DNA of 64,000 nt from Xenorhabdus budapestensis. Its GTDB lineage: Bacteria > Pseudomonadota > Gammaproteobacteria > Enterobacterales > Enterobacteriaceae. Below are positions 1-8,717 of this stretch, one piece after another. A program made the translations under genes and the position numbers. The stretch is from contig NZ_NIBS01000009.1 of NCBI RefSeq assembly GCF_002632465.1, forward strand, positions 81,238 through 145,237. Reading direction: 5' to 3'. Every line of letters starts with the position of its first letter. Within the stretch, counting starts at the first letter, position 1. Under the pieces are notes generated by a model that saw only the letters and a program-made list of their open reading frames with translations, was not told the DNA's origin and searched no databases.

Positions 1-168
1 TGAAAACTAAGCGTCAGAAAGCAGGATGGGATAATGGTTACATGCTGAAAGTCCTCACGGTGGGTTTTACGTCAGTATAATTTAGACCCGTTTGCCCTAC
101 AGATCCGGGGAGTAGTGCGTGGCGCGTCAGACTATTGCGTGTATAATAACGCCAATTTTTTATAACTC

Positions 169-192
169 ACCGACAGACTATTATCTGTCGGT
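169..192 (+). promoter_or_regulatory. Hairpin in the ychF 5' region
   Basis: A perfect 8-bp inverted repeat (ACCGACAG / CTGTCGGT) encloses an 8-nt loop and ends 27 nt before the ychF start codon. It is not followed by a T-run, so it is more likely a 5'-UTR structure than a terminator. A TATAAT hexamer lies at 142-147, but no convincing -35 box was found. Bases 1-168 contain no gene I recognise. Confidence 0.35.
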
Positions 193-219
193 TTATAAGT
201 GATCAAAGGTGATAAATCT

Positions 220-1311
220 ATGGGATTCAAATGCGGTATCGTTGGCCTGCCTAACGTTGGGAAATCTACATTATTTAATGCGCTGACCAAAGCAGGTATC
301 GAAGCAGCAAACTTCCCTTTCTGCACTATCGAGCCAAACACGGGTGTTGTACCAATGCCGGATCCACGTCTCGACCAGCTGGCTGAAATCGTAAAACCAC
401 AGCGCATCCTGCCAACCACAATGGAATTTGTGGACATTGCTGGTCTGGTAAAAGGTGCTTCAAAAGGCGAAGGTCTGGGTAACCAGTTCCTGACTAACAT
501 TCGCGAGACGGAAGCGATCGGTCATGTTGTACGCTGCTTCGACAACGACAATATCGTGCACGTCTCCGGTCAGGTTGATCCCGCTGCCGATATTGAAGTC
601 ATCAACACCGAGCTGGCATTGTCAGATCTGGATACTTGCGAACGTGCTATCCAGCGCGTTCAGAAGAAAGCTAAAGGTGGTGATAAAGATGCCAAAGCTG
701 AATTAGAAGTGTTAGAAAAATGTCTTCCTCATCTTGAACAAGCAGGCATGTTGCGCTCTTTAAACCTGAGCACGGAAGAAAAAGCTGCCATTCGCTATCT
801 GAGCTTCCTGACGTTGAAACCAACGATGTACATTGCCAACGTCAATGAAGATGGTTTTGAGAATAACCCACATCTTGATATTGTTCGTGCCATTGCAGAA
901 CAAGAAAGTTCTGTGGTTGTTCCGGTTTGCGCAGCTATTGAAGCGGATATCGCAGAGCTGGAAGAGGCAGATCGTGAAGAATTCATGGCAGAGCTGGGGC
1001 TGGAAGAACCCGGTTTGAACCGTGTTATTCGTGCCGGATATCAGTTGCTGAACCTGCAAACCTATTTCACAGCAGGGGTAAAAGAAGTGCGTGCATGGAC
1101 AATCCCGGTAGGTGCAACGGCGCCACAGGCTGCGGGTAAAATCCACACTGACTTTGAAAAAGGCTTCATCCGCGCTCAAACTATCTCATTTGAAGATTTC
1201 ATCACCTATAAAGGTGAACAAGGCGCAAAAGAAACAGGTAAAATGCGGGCTGAAGGAAAAGATTATATTGTTAAAGATGGCGATGTAATGAATTTCTTGT
1301 TCAACGTCTGA
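220..1311 (+). CDS. ychF: Ribosome-binding ATPase/GTPase YchF (Obg-like)
   Basis: This is a 363-residue, full-length Obg-family P-loop ATPase that binds the ribosome and is implicated in translation and oxidative-stress control. The G1 motif GLPNVGKST is at residues 8-16, the switch region contains [17 protein letters not shown], and the C-terminal TGS domain ends in the typical [11 protein letters not shown]. The sequence is nearly identical to E. coli YchF along its whole length. The ATG at 220 is chosen because AAAGGTGA lies at the right distance upstream and the protein then matches the family N-terminus (MGFKCGIVG); an in-frame GTG at 199 would add seven unsupported residues. It is followed by a strong terminator, so it is separate from the export genes. 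As the only clearly conserved housekeeping gene in the first 35 kb, it probably marks the edge of an accessory region. Confidence 0.97.
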   Translation: MGFKCGIVGLPNVGKSTLFNALTKAGIEAANFPFCTIEPNTGVVPMPDPRLDQLAEIVKPQRILPTTMEFVDIAGLVKGASKGEGLGNQFLTNIRETEAIGHVVRCFDNDNIVHVSGQVDPAADIEVINTELALSDLDTCERAIQRVQKKAKGGDKDAKAELEVLEKCLPHLEQAGMLRSLNLSTEEKAAIRYLSFLTLKPTMYIANVNEDGFENNPHLDIVRAIAEQESSVVVPVCAAIEADIAELEEADREEFMAELGLEEPGLNRVIRAGYQLLNLQTYFTAGVKEVRAWTIPVGATAPQAAGKIHTDFEKGFIRAQTISFEDFITYKGEQGAKETGKMRAEGKDYIVKDGDVMNFLFNV

Positions 1312-1366
1312 TCTACGAATAAATTTGTTTATCTTGTCCGATACTAATCGATGATATTTATGCTTA

Positions 1367-1397
1367 AAATCCGCGTGATGACGCGGATTTTTCTTTT
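1367..1397 (+). terminator. Rho-independent terminator after ychF
   Basis: A 9-bp perfect stem (AAATCCGCG / CGCGGATTT) with a 6-nt loop is followed by TTCTTTT. The rest of the ychF-hlyD gap (1312-1629) is AT-rich. I see only this terminator there and no gene; the promoter of the export operon must lie between 1400 and 1620. Confidence 0.85.
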
Positions 1398-1629
1398 ATA
1401 AGCCCTCAAAATATTGCAATAATCCTGCCTATTCTTAATATTCCAAGACGAAATTTTAAAAATCCATATTAAGAAATTTTGTTAATGGTTGAAGTGGCAT
1501 TCAGGTTAACTATATTACAGTGATATTGCATCAGGCAGGCCAAATCTACCAACATCACATTGATAAATTGATATTTTCAGCTATTCCTCAAGCCATAATC
1601 ATTAAATAAAGTATGAAGATTAATTATAT

Positions 1630-2928
1630 ATGACTGCTATGAATAAGTTATTTAGGCAAGAAGCCTTAGATAACCAAAAATCCAAATGGACGGGAAAAGC
1701 ACTATTGATAGCAAAAATTCCGGCATGGGTTATTTGTATTGCTTCATTAACTTTTTTAACTGTTTTATTTATATTTATTACTTTTGGAAATTATACAAGG
1801 CGTATTAGCGTTTATGGCGAGGTCATCACTAATCCCCATCCAATAAACATCTTATCTTCTCAACAAGGATTTATTTCAAAAGCATTTGTCAAAGCAGGAG
1901 ACATAATAAAAAAAGGCCAAAAAATTTATCAGGTAGACTTCAGCCAAATTACGGAGTCAGGCAAAATCAGCACTAATACAAAGAACTCCCTCAAAAATCA
2001 ATTAACACAAGTCAATAATATCATTCAAAACTTGCAATATAATAAACGCATCACTTTAGAAAGCCTTGAAGAACAAAAAAGACAGTATGAATTATCCCAC
2101 GAGAAGGATAGAGTTATCGTTGAAAATGCACGTCAGGGCGTTGAATTTGCAAAAGAAAACATGAAAAACTATAAGAGCTATCAGAAACGAGGGCTTATTA
2201 CTAAAGATCAATTTAATAACTATGGATACTCTTATTATCAGCAGCAAAATACATACCAAAATCTATACAGCCAATATATCAGCGATTCATTAAAAATCAC
2301 AAATCTGAATAGTGATATTATGCTCAAAAAAGCAGATTTTGATAAACAAATTTCACAATACAAAATTCAACAAGATGATCTACAGCGGCAACTAGCCGAA
2401 ATGGCTGCCAGTGGCTCCTTATTCATTACCTCCCCTATTGATGGGCGTATTGAATCACTTGGATTTACCGTGGGGCAAATGGTCATTACAAATGATAATT
2501 TGGCACAGGTGATCCCAAATGATGTAAAACCAACTTATTATTTAATCCTATGGGTTCCTAATAACAGTTTACCCTACATTACAAAAGGTGATGCAATTAA
2601 TATACGTTATGATGCCTTTCCATTTGAAAAATTCGGCCAGTTTTCAGGGCATATCAATAATATTTCATATGTCCCGGCCTCCTCTCAAGAAATGTCTCAC
2701 TATAAAAGTTCACCGATAAATAAGGTTGGGGAAAAAGCCGGATCTTATTATAAGGTGTTAGTCAGTCTGAATAAGAATCAGTTTAGTTATAATGGAAAAA
2801 AACTATATTTATCTAATGGCATGAAAGCCCAGTCTACTTTCTTCCTTGAAAAAAGACCTCTTTATCAATGGATGTTCTCACCATTTTATGATATGCAAAA
2901 AACATTAACAGGCCCTAACAATGAATAA
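1630..2928 (+). CDS. HlyD/CvaA-type membrane fusion protein for peptide export
   Basis: This 432-residue periplasmic adaptor would link an inner-membrane ABC exporter to a TolC-type outer-membrane channel, as CvaA does for colicin V. One membrane segment (about residues 30-53, WVICIASLTFLTVLFIFITF) follows a short basic cytoplasmic N-terminus. It is followed by a lipoyl-like half (VITNPHPINILSSQQGFI, residues 72-90), a long coiled-coil hairpin rich in Gln, Lys and Asn (about 130-255), the second lipoyl half (SPIDGRIESLGFTVGQMV, about 272) and a beta-barrel C-terminus. The start at 1630 is uncertain: no strong ribosome site precedes it, and a second ATG at 1639 is equally possible. The 3' end overlaps the transporter gene by 8 bp, so the two are translationally coupled. 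No TolC homologue lies in the window, so the housekeeping TolC is presumably used. Confidence 0.9.
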   Translation: MTAMNKLFRQEALDNQKSKWTGKALLIAKIPAWVICIASLTFLTVLFIFITFGNYTRRISVYGEVITNPHPINILSSQQGFISKAFVKAGDIIKKGQKIYQVDFSQITESGKISTNTKNSLKNQLTQVNNIIQNLQYNKRITLESLEEQKRQYELSHEKDRVIVENARQGVEFAKENMKNYKSYQKRGLITKDQFNNYGYSYYQQQNTYQNLYSQYISDSLKITNLNSDIMLKKADFDKQISQYKIQQDDLQRQLAEMAASGSLFITSPIDGRIESLGFTVGQMVITNDNLAQVIPNDVKPTYYLILWVPNNSLPYITKGDAINIRYDAFPFEKFGQFSGHINNISYVPASSQEMSHYKSSPINKVGEKAGSYYKVLVSLNKNQFSYNGKKLYLSNGMKAQSTFFLEKRPLYQWMFSPFYDMQKTLTGPNNE

Positions 2929-5020
2929 AGCATCTTTTGACGTCATTACGGAAAAATTGAATTTAGGATTCAGAAGAAGAATCCCCAAGATTTTACAAAC
3001 TGAAGCAGCCGAATGTGGATTAGCAAGTTTAGCAATGGTATTTCATTATCATGGGTTACAAATCGATTTATCCAGTTTACGCAGTCAGTTTGGAATTTCT
3101 ACACGAGGGGCGACACTCCCTGTATTGATTAGTATAGCTACTACGCTCAAATTCAAAACCAGAGCTGTGTCGTTAGATCTTGATGAACTTCACGCATTAA
3201 AAACTCCCTGCGTTTTACATTGGGATATGAATCACTTTGTTGTCTTAGTGAGTGTAAAAAAAAATAAAATTACTATTCATGATCCAGCATTTGGCCAACG
3301 GGTAATGAGTACTCAGGAATTCTCCAAACACTTTACCGGTATTGCATTGGAATTATGGCCGGGTAGTAATTTTACTCCCGTAAAAAAGCAAAATAGATTA
3401 CGTATCATCTCCTTGTTAAATAATATTCAAGGAATTAAATCTGCTCTGGGGAAAATTTTCTTCTTATCTATTGTCATAGAAGCTATTAATATACTGCTCC
3501 CAGTGGGGACACAATTGGTCATGGATCATGTTATCGTTGCTCAAGATCGTAGCCTCTTAACCATTATTTGCTGTGGTTTGCTCTTCTTTATCTTATTTAG
3601 AGTCAGTGTGTCAACGTTACGTAGCTGGATATCCATCACTATGGAAGCATTTGTTGATGTGCAATGGAAATCAGGTGTATTCGACCATTTAATGAAATTA
3701 CCTTTAGCTTACTTTGAAAAACGTAAGTTAGGTGATATTCAGTCACGCTTCGGTTCACTAAATATTATTCGTACAACCTTTACCCAAAATATTGTTAATG
3801 GAATTATTGACACCATTATGCTGATCAGCGTCTTTGTTATGATGCTGCTTTACGGTAACTGGCTGGTTTGGATTGTATCAGGGTTCACTATTATCTATAT
3901 AGTAGTCAGGTTCCTGACCTATCAATATTACAGACAGCTTTCTGAGGAACAGATAGTTAAAGAGGCCAGAGCAAACTCCCATTTTATGGAAACGTTATAC
4001 AGTATTAATACATTAAAGGCGTTGGGGTTATGTGAAACCCGGGCAAAATCCTGGCTAAACCTGAATATTGATACCCTGAACTCAAATACTAAACTCAATA
4101 AGATAAATTCAATTTTTAATATCATTAATGTTTTTATTACTACTTGTGAACAAATTATCATCCTGTGGTTAGGGGCATCATTAGTGATAGACAACCAAAT
4201 GACACTCGGAATGTTTGTTGCTTTTAACGCATACCGGGGACAATTTGCGGATAGAGCAAGTAATTTGATTGATATGGCAATTAAATTGCGCATGTTAAAT
4301 TTACATAATGAGAGAATTGCCGATATCGTCCTCTCTGAACCAGAAAGAGAAGCCCCTGCGCGGGAAATCGGCATTTCAGGGCAACCTGTTGATTTGAGAA
4401 TCCATGATTTATATTATCAATATGATAGCTTATCAAAGCCTGTGATATCCGGCTTTAGTCTTAATGTCAAAGCGGGAGAAAGTGTGGCCATTGTTGGCCC
4501 ATCTGGGGCTGGAAAAACAACACTCATGAAATTAATGAGCGGGTTATTAGAGCCAGATAAAGGCACTATTTTAATGAATGGGCTTGATATTAATGTCATT
4601 GGTCTAAATAACTACCGGAAGTGTATTGCCTGTGTTTTGCAAGACGATAAATTACTTTCCGGCTCTATCGCTGAAAACATATCCGGTTTTGATCCTTCAC
4701 CCGATATTGAACTTATACAAGAATGTGCTAAACGTTGCAGTATTCATGATGATATTTTATTGATGCCAATGGCATATGAAACACTTATTGGTGAATTAGG
4801 CAATGGATTATCTGGTGGACAAATACAAAGGTTATTGATAGCCAGAGCGCTTTATCGTCGCCCAAGCATTTTATTTATGGATGAAGCAACCAGCCATCTG
4901 GATTTGACTAATGAAGCGCATATCAATGAATCAATCTCTGCATTGAATATTACCAGAATTATTATTGCCCATAGACCATCAACAATTAAATCTGCCGAGC
5001 GTGTTATCTCTATGTCATAG
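2921..5020 (+). CDS. C39 peptidase-containing ABC transporter (CvaB-like microcin exporter)
   Basis: This 699-residue transporter would cleave double-glycine leaders and export the mature peptide. The N-terminal C39 peptidase (about residues 18-145) carries the catalytic Cys in TEAAECGLASLAM, the His in DMNHFVVL and the Asp in HDPAFG. About six membrane segments span residues 170-440. The ATPase domain follows, with Walker A GPSGAGKTTL, signature LSGGQIQRLLIARAL, Walker B SILFMDEATSHLD and the H-loop IIAHRPS. The length equals that of CvaB. It overlaps the adaptor gene and faces two minus-strand genes whose products carry matching leaders, so export of those peptides is the obvious role. The family is certain; assigning these two peptides as cargo is an inference from context. 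Confidence 0.95.
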   Translation: MNKASFDVITEKLNLGFRRRIPKILQTEAAECGLASLAMVFHYHGLQIDLSSLRSQFGISTRGATLPVLISIATTLKFKTRAVSLDLDELHALKTPCVLHWDMNHFVVLVSVKKNKITIHDPAFGQRVMSTQEFSKHFTGIALELWPGSNFTPVKKQNRLRIISLLNNIQGIKSALGKIFFLSIVIEAINILLPVGTQLVMDHVIVAQDRSLLTIICCGLLFFILFRVSVSTLRSWISITMEAFVDVQWKSGVFDHLMKLPLAYFEKRKLGDIQSRFGSLNIIRTTFTQNIVNGIIDTIMLISVFVMMLLYGNWLVWIVSGFTIIYIVVRFLTYQYYRQLSEEQIVKEARANSHFMETLYSINTLKALGLCETRAKSWLNLNIDTLNSNTKLNKINSIFNIINVFITTCEQIIILWLGASLVIDNQMTLGMFVAFNAYRGQFADRASNLIDMAIKLRMLNLHNERIADIVLSEPEREAPAREIGISGQPVDLRIHDLYYQYDSLSKPVISGFSLNVKAGESVAIVGPSGAGKTTLMKLMSGLLEPDKGTILMNGLDINVIGLNNYRKCIACVLQDDKLLSGSIAENISGFDPSPDIELIQECAKRCSIHDDILLMPMAYETLIGELGNGLSGGQIQRLLIARALYRRPSILFMDEATSHLDLTNEAHINESISALNITRIIIAHRPSTIKSAERVISMS

Positions 5021-5084
5021 ATTTGATTTATTTTTCAATTGATTTTCTGCTATGCCTTGAAATATATAGTGAATATTTTGAGAA

Positions 5085-5121
5085 AAATCATTAGCCATTC
5101 TAATAGAACAGCTAATGATTT
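5085..5121 (-). terminator. Terminator of the precursor-peptide genes, between convergent operons
   Basis: An 11-bp perfect stem (AAATCATTAGC / GCTAATGATTT) has a 15-nt loop. Read on the minus strand the stem runs into TTTTTCTC, so it best terminates transcription of the precursor genes. On the plus strand the T-run is poor. Confidence 0.6.
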
Positions 5122-5166
5122 ATATCTTATATAAAATTTAAAATTGATGTTCAGAACTTATCTGAA

Positions 5167-5352
5167 TTAGTTATCACATACTGGTTCGATATATGGGGGA
5201 ATAACTGGCCATTCTGGTCGAATGACATATGGCATATAATCAATTATGCGCTTTGCGTATTCGCCAATTTCTTTCAATGCTGGATCATCTTTCTTCATAA
5301 CAGAGCCAGCACCTGAGACCTGGCCTAATTCAATGGTTGTTAACTCTTTCAT
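5167..5352 (-). CDS. Double-glycine-type microcin precursor, Pro-rich C-terminus
   Basis: This 61-residue peptide starts with MKELTTIELGQVSGA, a colicin V-type leader of 15 residues (the ColV leader is MRTLTLNELDSVSGG). Cleavage after Gly-Ala would release a 46-residue peptide beginning GSVMKKDDP. The mature part is charged at its N-terminus and turns aromatic and proline-rich (YMPYVIRPEWPVIPPYIEPV), ending in a single Cys three residues from the C-terminus. The ATG follows AGGTGATAT. That site and the first codons are nearly identical to those of the neighbouring precursor gene, so the two probably arose by duplication of the leader region with divergent cargo. It is convergent with the exporter genes. 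No homologue is recognised; a bacteriocin role is inferred from leader and context. Confidence 0.8.
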   Translation of the reverse strand: MKELTTIELGQVSGAGSVMKKDDPALKEIGEYAKRIIDYMPYVIRPEWPVIPPYIEPVCDN

Positions 5353-5473
5353 ATATCACCTCATTATTTAATTATTGATAACAATTGATATTAACTTCCT
5401 AGTACATTAATTAAAAAATCATATAAAATCTATATTATTCTGTTTTATGAATATGCACTCTGAAATTTGGAAT

Positions 5474-5704
5474 TTATTTATCATCGAAACTATCAATTAT
5501 ATCACAACCAAACTTTTCTAAAGCATCTGCCTCACCTTTAATAAATCCGCCTAAATCTTTCGAGATATAGCCTTCTTTGGTAAGGAAATCAACGGTATTA
5601 TTAATTGCTTTATCAAGGACGTGAATACCGACTTTTATCGCTTTATGCCAGTCAAAAGCACCACCTGCAACCTGCTCTAATTCAATAATTGTTAACTCTT
5701 TCAT
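5474..5704 (-). CDS. Double-glycine microcin precursor, amphipathic peptide
   Basis: This 76-residue precursor carries the leader MKELTIIELEQVAGG, with the canonical Gly-Gly at -2/-1. The predicted mature peptide has 61 residues beginning AFDWHKAIKVG. Its first half looks like an amphipathic helix (residues about 18-45, HVLDKAINNTVDFLTKEGY), and its C-terminal third is acidic with one Cys (FGCDIIDSFDDK). The ribosome site AGGTGATATATG matches that of the other precursor. The gap between the two genes (121 bp) is AT-rich and has no gene. Together they resemble a two-peptide class II microcin locus served by the C39 exporter on the other strand. I could not find an immunity protein gene beside it. 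Confidence 0.82.
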   Translation of the reverse strand: MKELTIIELEQVAGGAFDWHKAIKVGIHVLDKAINNTVDFLTKEGYISKDLGGFIKGEADALEKFGCDIIDSFDDK

Positions 5705-6397
5705 ATATCACCTCATTACTTATTAGTATCATCATTTAACTAAATTAGAACCATAATACATAAATAGATAATGGTTTTAATTATGGCTCCAGAAAAATTA
5801 AAATAATTATAAAGTGAGACAAAGAAATTCAAAAAATGATCCTAAAGTCATTGAATAAAATCTTTCTGTGATTCAGATCAAATTTATATTTTTCTGGAGC
5901 CAGCTTTCTCCGCTGTTCTGATATCACCATAAATTATTTGTTCTTAACTTTTATTAAACAACCAACCATTTATCACATACTATTTTTTGAGTAGTGATTA
6001 TCTTTTCTATAAGAAACTATTTTCATCATCAATAGATAAAAGAAACTGATAAAAATTAATAATACTTATTTATTTGGCTACTTTCAATTTATCAATCATG
6101 ACATACTAAAATCTGAAAATTAATATAAATCACATTAACCTGAGTATAGTTTTATTATTATTTTTTCACAGAAAAATCATCAGTAATTTTTAATAATATC
6201 TATACAGAATAGATGAATCTCACCCTTAGTTTGATCTGATCAATACAGAAAAAGAGAGATACAAAGAAGGCAATAAACCAGTATTCCAAAGGGATACACC
6301 TACCGTTCAGCTGCACCCAACTACTTGCGCGCAACAATGATATGATTAATGCTGTTCACACTACATTAATTAGCGATTCTGGAGAGGCAAACCAACT
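5705..6397. other. AT-rich intergenic region upstream of precursor genes and panP-like gene
   Basis: This 693-bp stretch separates the minus-strand precursor genes from the plus-strand decarboxylase and must hold both promoters. It contains the distant inverted repeat reported separately. Its 3' part has the ribosome site GGAGAGG before the ATG at 6398. The reading frames seen here are at most 33 codons and have no ribosome site, so I call no gene. Confidence 0.6.
5784..5902. repeat. Perfect 15-bp inverted repeat flanking 89 bp
   Basis: TGGCTCCAGAAAAAT at 5784-5798 is repeated as its exact reverse complement at 5888-5902. Sequence inward of each arm is also weakly similar (AT-rich, TAAAAT/ATAAAT). 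The layout resembles a miniature inverted-repeat element or a pair of operator half-sites between the microcin genes and panP. I saw no other copy in the window. Confidence 0.5.
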
Positions 6398-8071
6398 ATG
6401 CAGAATTCTCTTGACAGACTGAATCACAATGAAACAGAAAAGACGACTCCTCACGATAATTATTCGGACACACAAGAATGGCAAGAATTATTCAATCAAT
6501 TTACCACCAATATCGGTGAAAAAGCGTTGTCTGAACTGGAAGAGAAGATTGCAGATGACCCTGTAGGTTATTGTTGCCGTGAGCTAAACAAACCAGTACA
6601 TGAACTAGCAGAGCTAGAGCAGAAGTTCTCTTCGGTATTCATACCAGAAATTCCCATTGATACCGAAAAATATATCCAAAATTTGAATGAAAATGTTCTT
6701 AACCAAGTGATGCCTGTGTCATCCCCTACTTTTGTTGGTCATATGACATCAGCCCTTCCCAGACATTTACCTGCGCTTGGCAAGATATTGACCGCCCTGA
6801 ATCAAAATTTAGTCAAACTGGAGACATCGCATGTTCTGACCGTACTGGAGCGCCAAGTGTTGGGTATGATGCACAAATTGGTATACGGTTGTGATGAGAG
6901 TTTTTATAAACAATGGTTGCACAGTGGTGATTATGCTCTGGCAGCCTTCTGTTCTGGCGGAACACTGGCTAATCTGACTGCCATGTGGGCATGCCGAAAT
7001 CAGCTCATGCCAGCCGACGAAAATTTTGCCGGTCTCAAGCGTGAGGGACTAGCCAGAGGTTTACTCCATTACGGTTACAATGGAGTGGCGATTTTGGTAT
7101 CAGAACTAGGACACTATTCGCTGAAAAAAACCGTGGATGTGCTCGGCTTTGGACAAGATGCACTAATCAGTGTTGATGCCGACAAAAATGGACAGATCTG
7201 TATTGATTCCCTCTACTCACATCTGAAAAACCTGCGTCAGCGCAATATCAAACTCATGGCAATTGTCGGAATAGCCGGAACAACAGAGACCGGCTCAATC
7301 GATCCGCTGGACGTGCTGGCAGATATCGCCGAGCGCGAGCAGTGTCACTTCCATGTTGATGCTGCCTGGGGAGGCGCGAGCTTATTGTCAGAACGCTATC
7401 GATATTTATTCAAAGGCATTGAGCGCGCTGATACTGTGACAATTGATGCTCATAAACAAATGTATGTCCCTATGGGAACGGGCATGGTACTGTTCCGCCA
7501 GCCTACTCTGACTGATTCTATCGCCCAACATGCCAATTACATTGTACGTAAAGGTTCGAAAGATTTAGGCCGCCACACCCTGGAAGGTTCACGCAGTGCG
7601 ATGTCACTGATGTTACACAGTAACCTGCACCTGCTTGGCCGACAAGGTTTTGCCCAACTAATAGATAGCAGTATCGAGAAGGCACAGCAATTTGCGGACA
7701 TTATCCGCCAGCAGGAAGATTTCGAGTTAGTCAGCGAACCACAACTCTGTCTGCTTACTTACCGATATATACCGCCAATGGTATTGACGGCACTACGCAA
7801 CGCCCCTGAATCTGTGCGGAAAAAACTACACGATACACTGAATATACTGAACCAAAATATCCAGACTATACAGTGGGCTGCCGGAAAGTTTTTTATCTCA
7901 CGTACCAGTCTCAGACCCGTACAATGGGATCGACAACCAACAACTGTTTTGCGTGTTGTACTGGCAAATCCATTGACGACTTTAGAAATACTTGAGTGCA
8001 TGTTGGAAGATCAACGCGAACTGGCACAACAAAATCCGTTATGGCAAACCTTACAGAACTTAATCAATTGA
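6398..8071 (+). CDS. panP: PLP-dependent aspartate decarboxylase-like protein (PanP type)
   Basis: This 557-residue fold-type I PLP group II decarboxylase resembles the PanP subfamily, which makes beta-alanine from aspartate in bacteria lacking pyruvoyl PanD. The PLP-binding motif CSGGTLANLTAMW lies at about residue 187, the cofactor Asp in HVDAAWGGASLL at about 312, and the Schiff-base Lys in TIDAHKQMYVPMGTG at about 352. A related activity on glutamate, diaminobutyrate or an aromatic amino acid cannot be excluded by eye. The ATG at 6398 follows GGAGAGGCAAACC. A hairpin ends the gene, and 646 bp separate it from the exporter of the NRPS locus, so it is probably its own unit. A link to the lipopeptide locus is only positional. 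Confidence 0.75.
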   Translation: MQNSLDRLNHNETEKTTPHDNYSDTQEWQELFNQFTTNIGEKALSELEEKIADDPVGYCCRELNKPVHELAELEQKFSSVFIPEIPIDTEKYIQNLNENVLNQVMPVSSPTFVGHMTSALPRHLPALGKILTALNQNLVKLETSHVLTVLERQVLGMMHKLVYGCDESFYKQWLHSGDYALAAFCSGGTLANLTAMWACRNQLMPADENFAGLKREGLARGLLHYGYNGVAILVSELGHYSLKKTVDVLGFGQDALISVDADKNGQICIDSLYSHLKNLRQRNIKLMAIVGIAGTTETGSIDPLDVLADIAEREQCHFHVDAAWGGASLLSERYRYLFKGIERADTVTIDAHKQMYVPMGTGMVLFRQPTLTDSIAQHANYIVRKGSKDLGRHTLEGSRSAMSLMLHSNLHLLGRQGFAQLIDSSIEKAQQFADIIRQQEDFELVSEPQLCLLTYRYIPPMVLTALRNAPESVRKKLHDTLNILNQNIQTIQWAAGKFFISRTSLRPVQWDRQPTTVLRVVLANPLTTLEILECMLEDQRELAQQNPLWQTLQNLIN

Positions 8072-8112
8072 GATAACTTAATATCCGCTTCATCTTTCAA
8101 TTTGTAATTCGA

Positions 8113-8140
8113 GCTCTATTGGATATATACCCAATAGAGC
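8113..8140 (+). terminator. Hairpin after the panP-like gene
   Basis: A perfect 10-bp stem (GCTCTATTGG / CCAATAGAGC) has an 8-nt AT loop and starts about 41 nt after the stop codon. No T-run follows, so it may act as a 3'-end stabilising structure rather than a classical intrinsic terminator. Confidence 0.45.
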
Positions 8141-8717
8141 TTCTGGGATAATATGTATAAAAAAATAAATCGAAACGATCATTCCAGAATTAAATATATC
8201 CACCGCCCAAATAATACAAAACATTATTTAACCGTTTCAGCTATTAGATAAATATTATTTAAAACCAAACCTTTTAATTCAAATAAACATTTATAATGCA
8301 ATCGATCACTTTCTCACTCTTTTCTGTGCAAGAAGTGAGCGAGCACAGCTAACTAACAAAGAGACAACGTGAAAGACAGAGGGAACATATACTATGTTAA
8401 TGAGATGATATAGAATTGTATAGAATTACACCTATGTTACTATCTAATTACTTGGGGAAATTATTTATACCTCTTTATTCTGCTATCACAAATAAACTCT
8501 ATCAATTAACGAAAAAAATAACACACATAAATTAATGTAATATCTATTACAATCTATTACCTATGAATTGTGACTTTTATCACGATTTAAATTGATTAAC
8601 ATTTATGTTTATAAATCTTCCTTGAAATTTCACCAGAAAAAAATAACCATGTTGAGTCTCATTGACCAGTATATATTTTTTTATATTACTCATAATCTCC
8701 TATAATGGTTTATTTCT
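8141..8717. other. AT-rich gap upstream of the cyclic-peptide exporter
   Basis: About 580 bp without a convincing gene. It must contain the promoter of the exporter gene, but I see no clear -35/-10 pair or operator. A 33-codon frame at 8434-8535 has no ribosome site and no recognisable similarity. Confidence 0.5.

Noticed and set aside
3-80. Open frame from the window edge (ends in TVGFTSV)
   Set aside because: Only 25 codons, no recognisable similarity to the end of pth or another gene, and no way to judge without upstream sequence.
199-219. GTG at 199 as ychF start
   Set aside because: It would add seven residues not found in the family. The ATG at 220 has the ribosome site and the conserved N-terminus.
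5829-5930. 33-codon minus-strand frame as a microcin immunity gene
   Set aside because: No ribosome site, no membrane segment, and it runs through the inverted repeat.
8434-8535. 33-codon frame upstream of the exporter
   Set aside because: No ribosome site and no similarity; expected by chance in AT-rich DNA.
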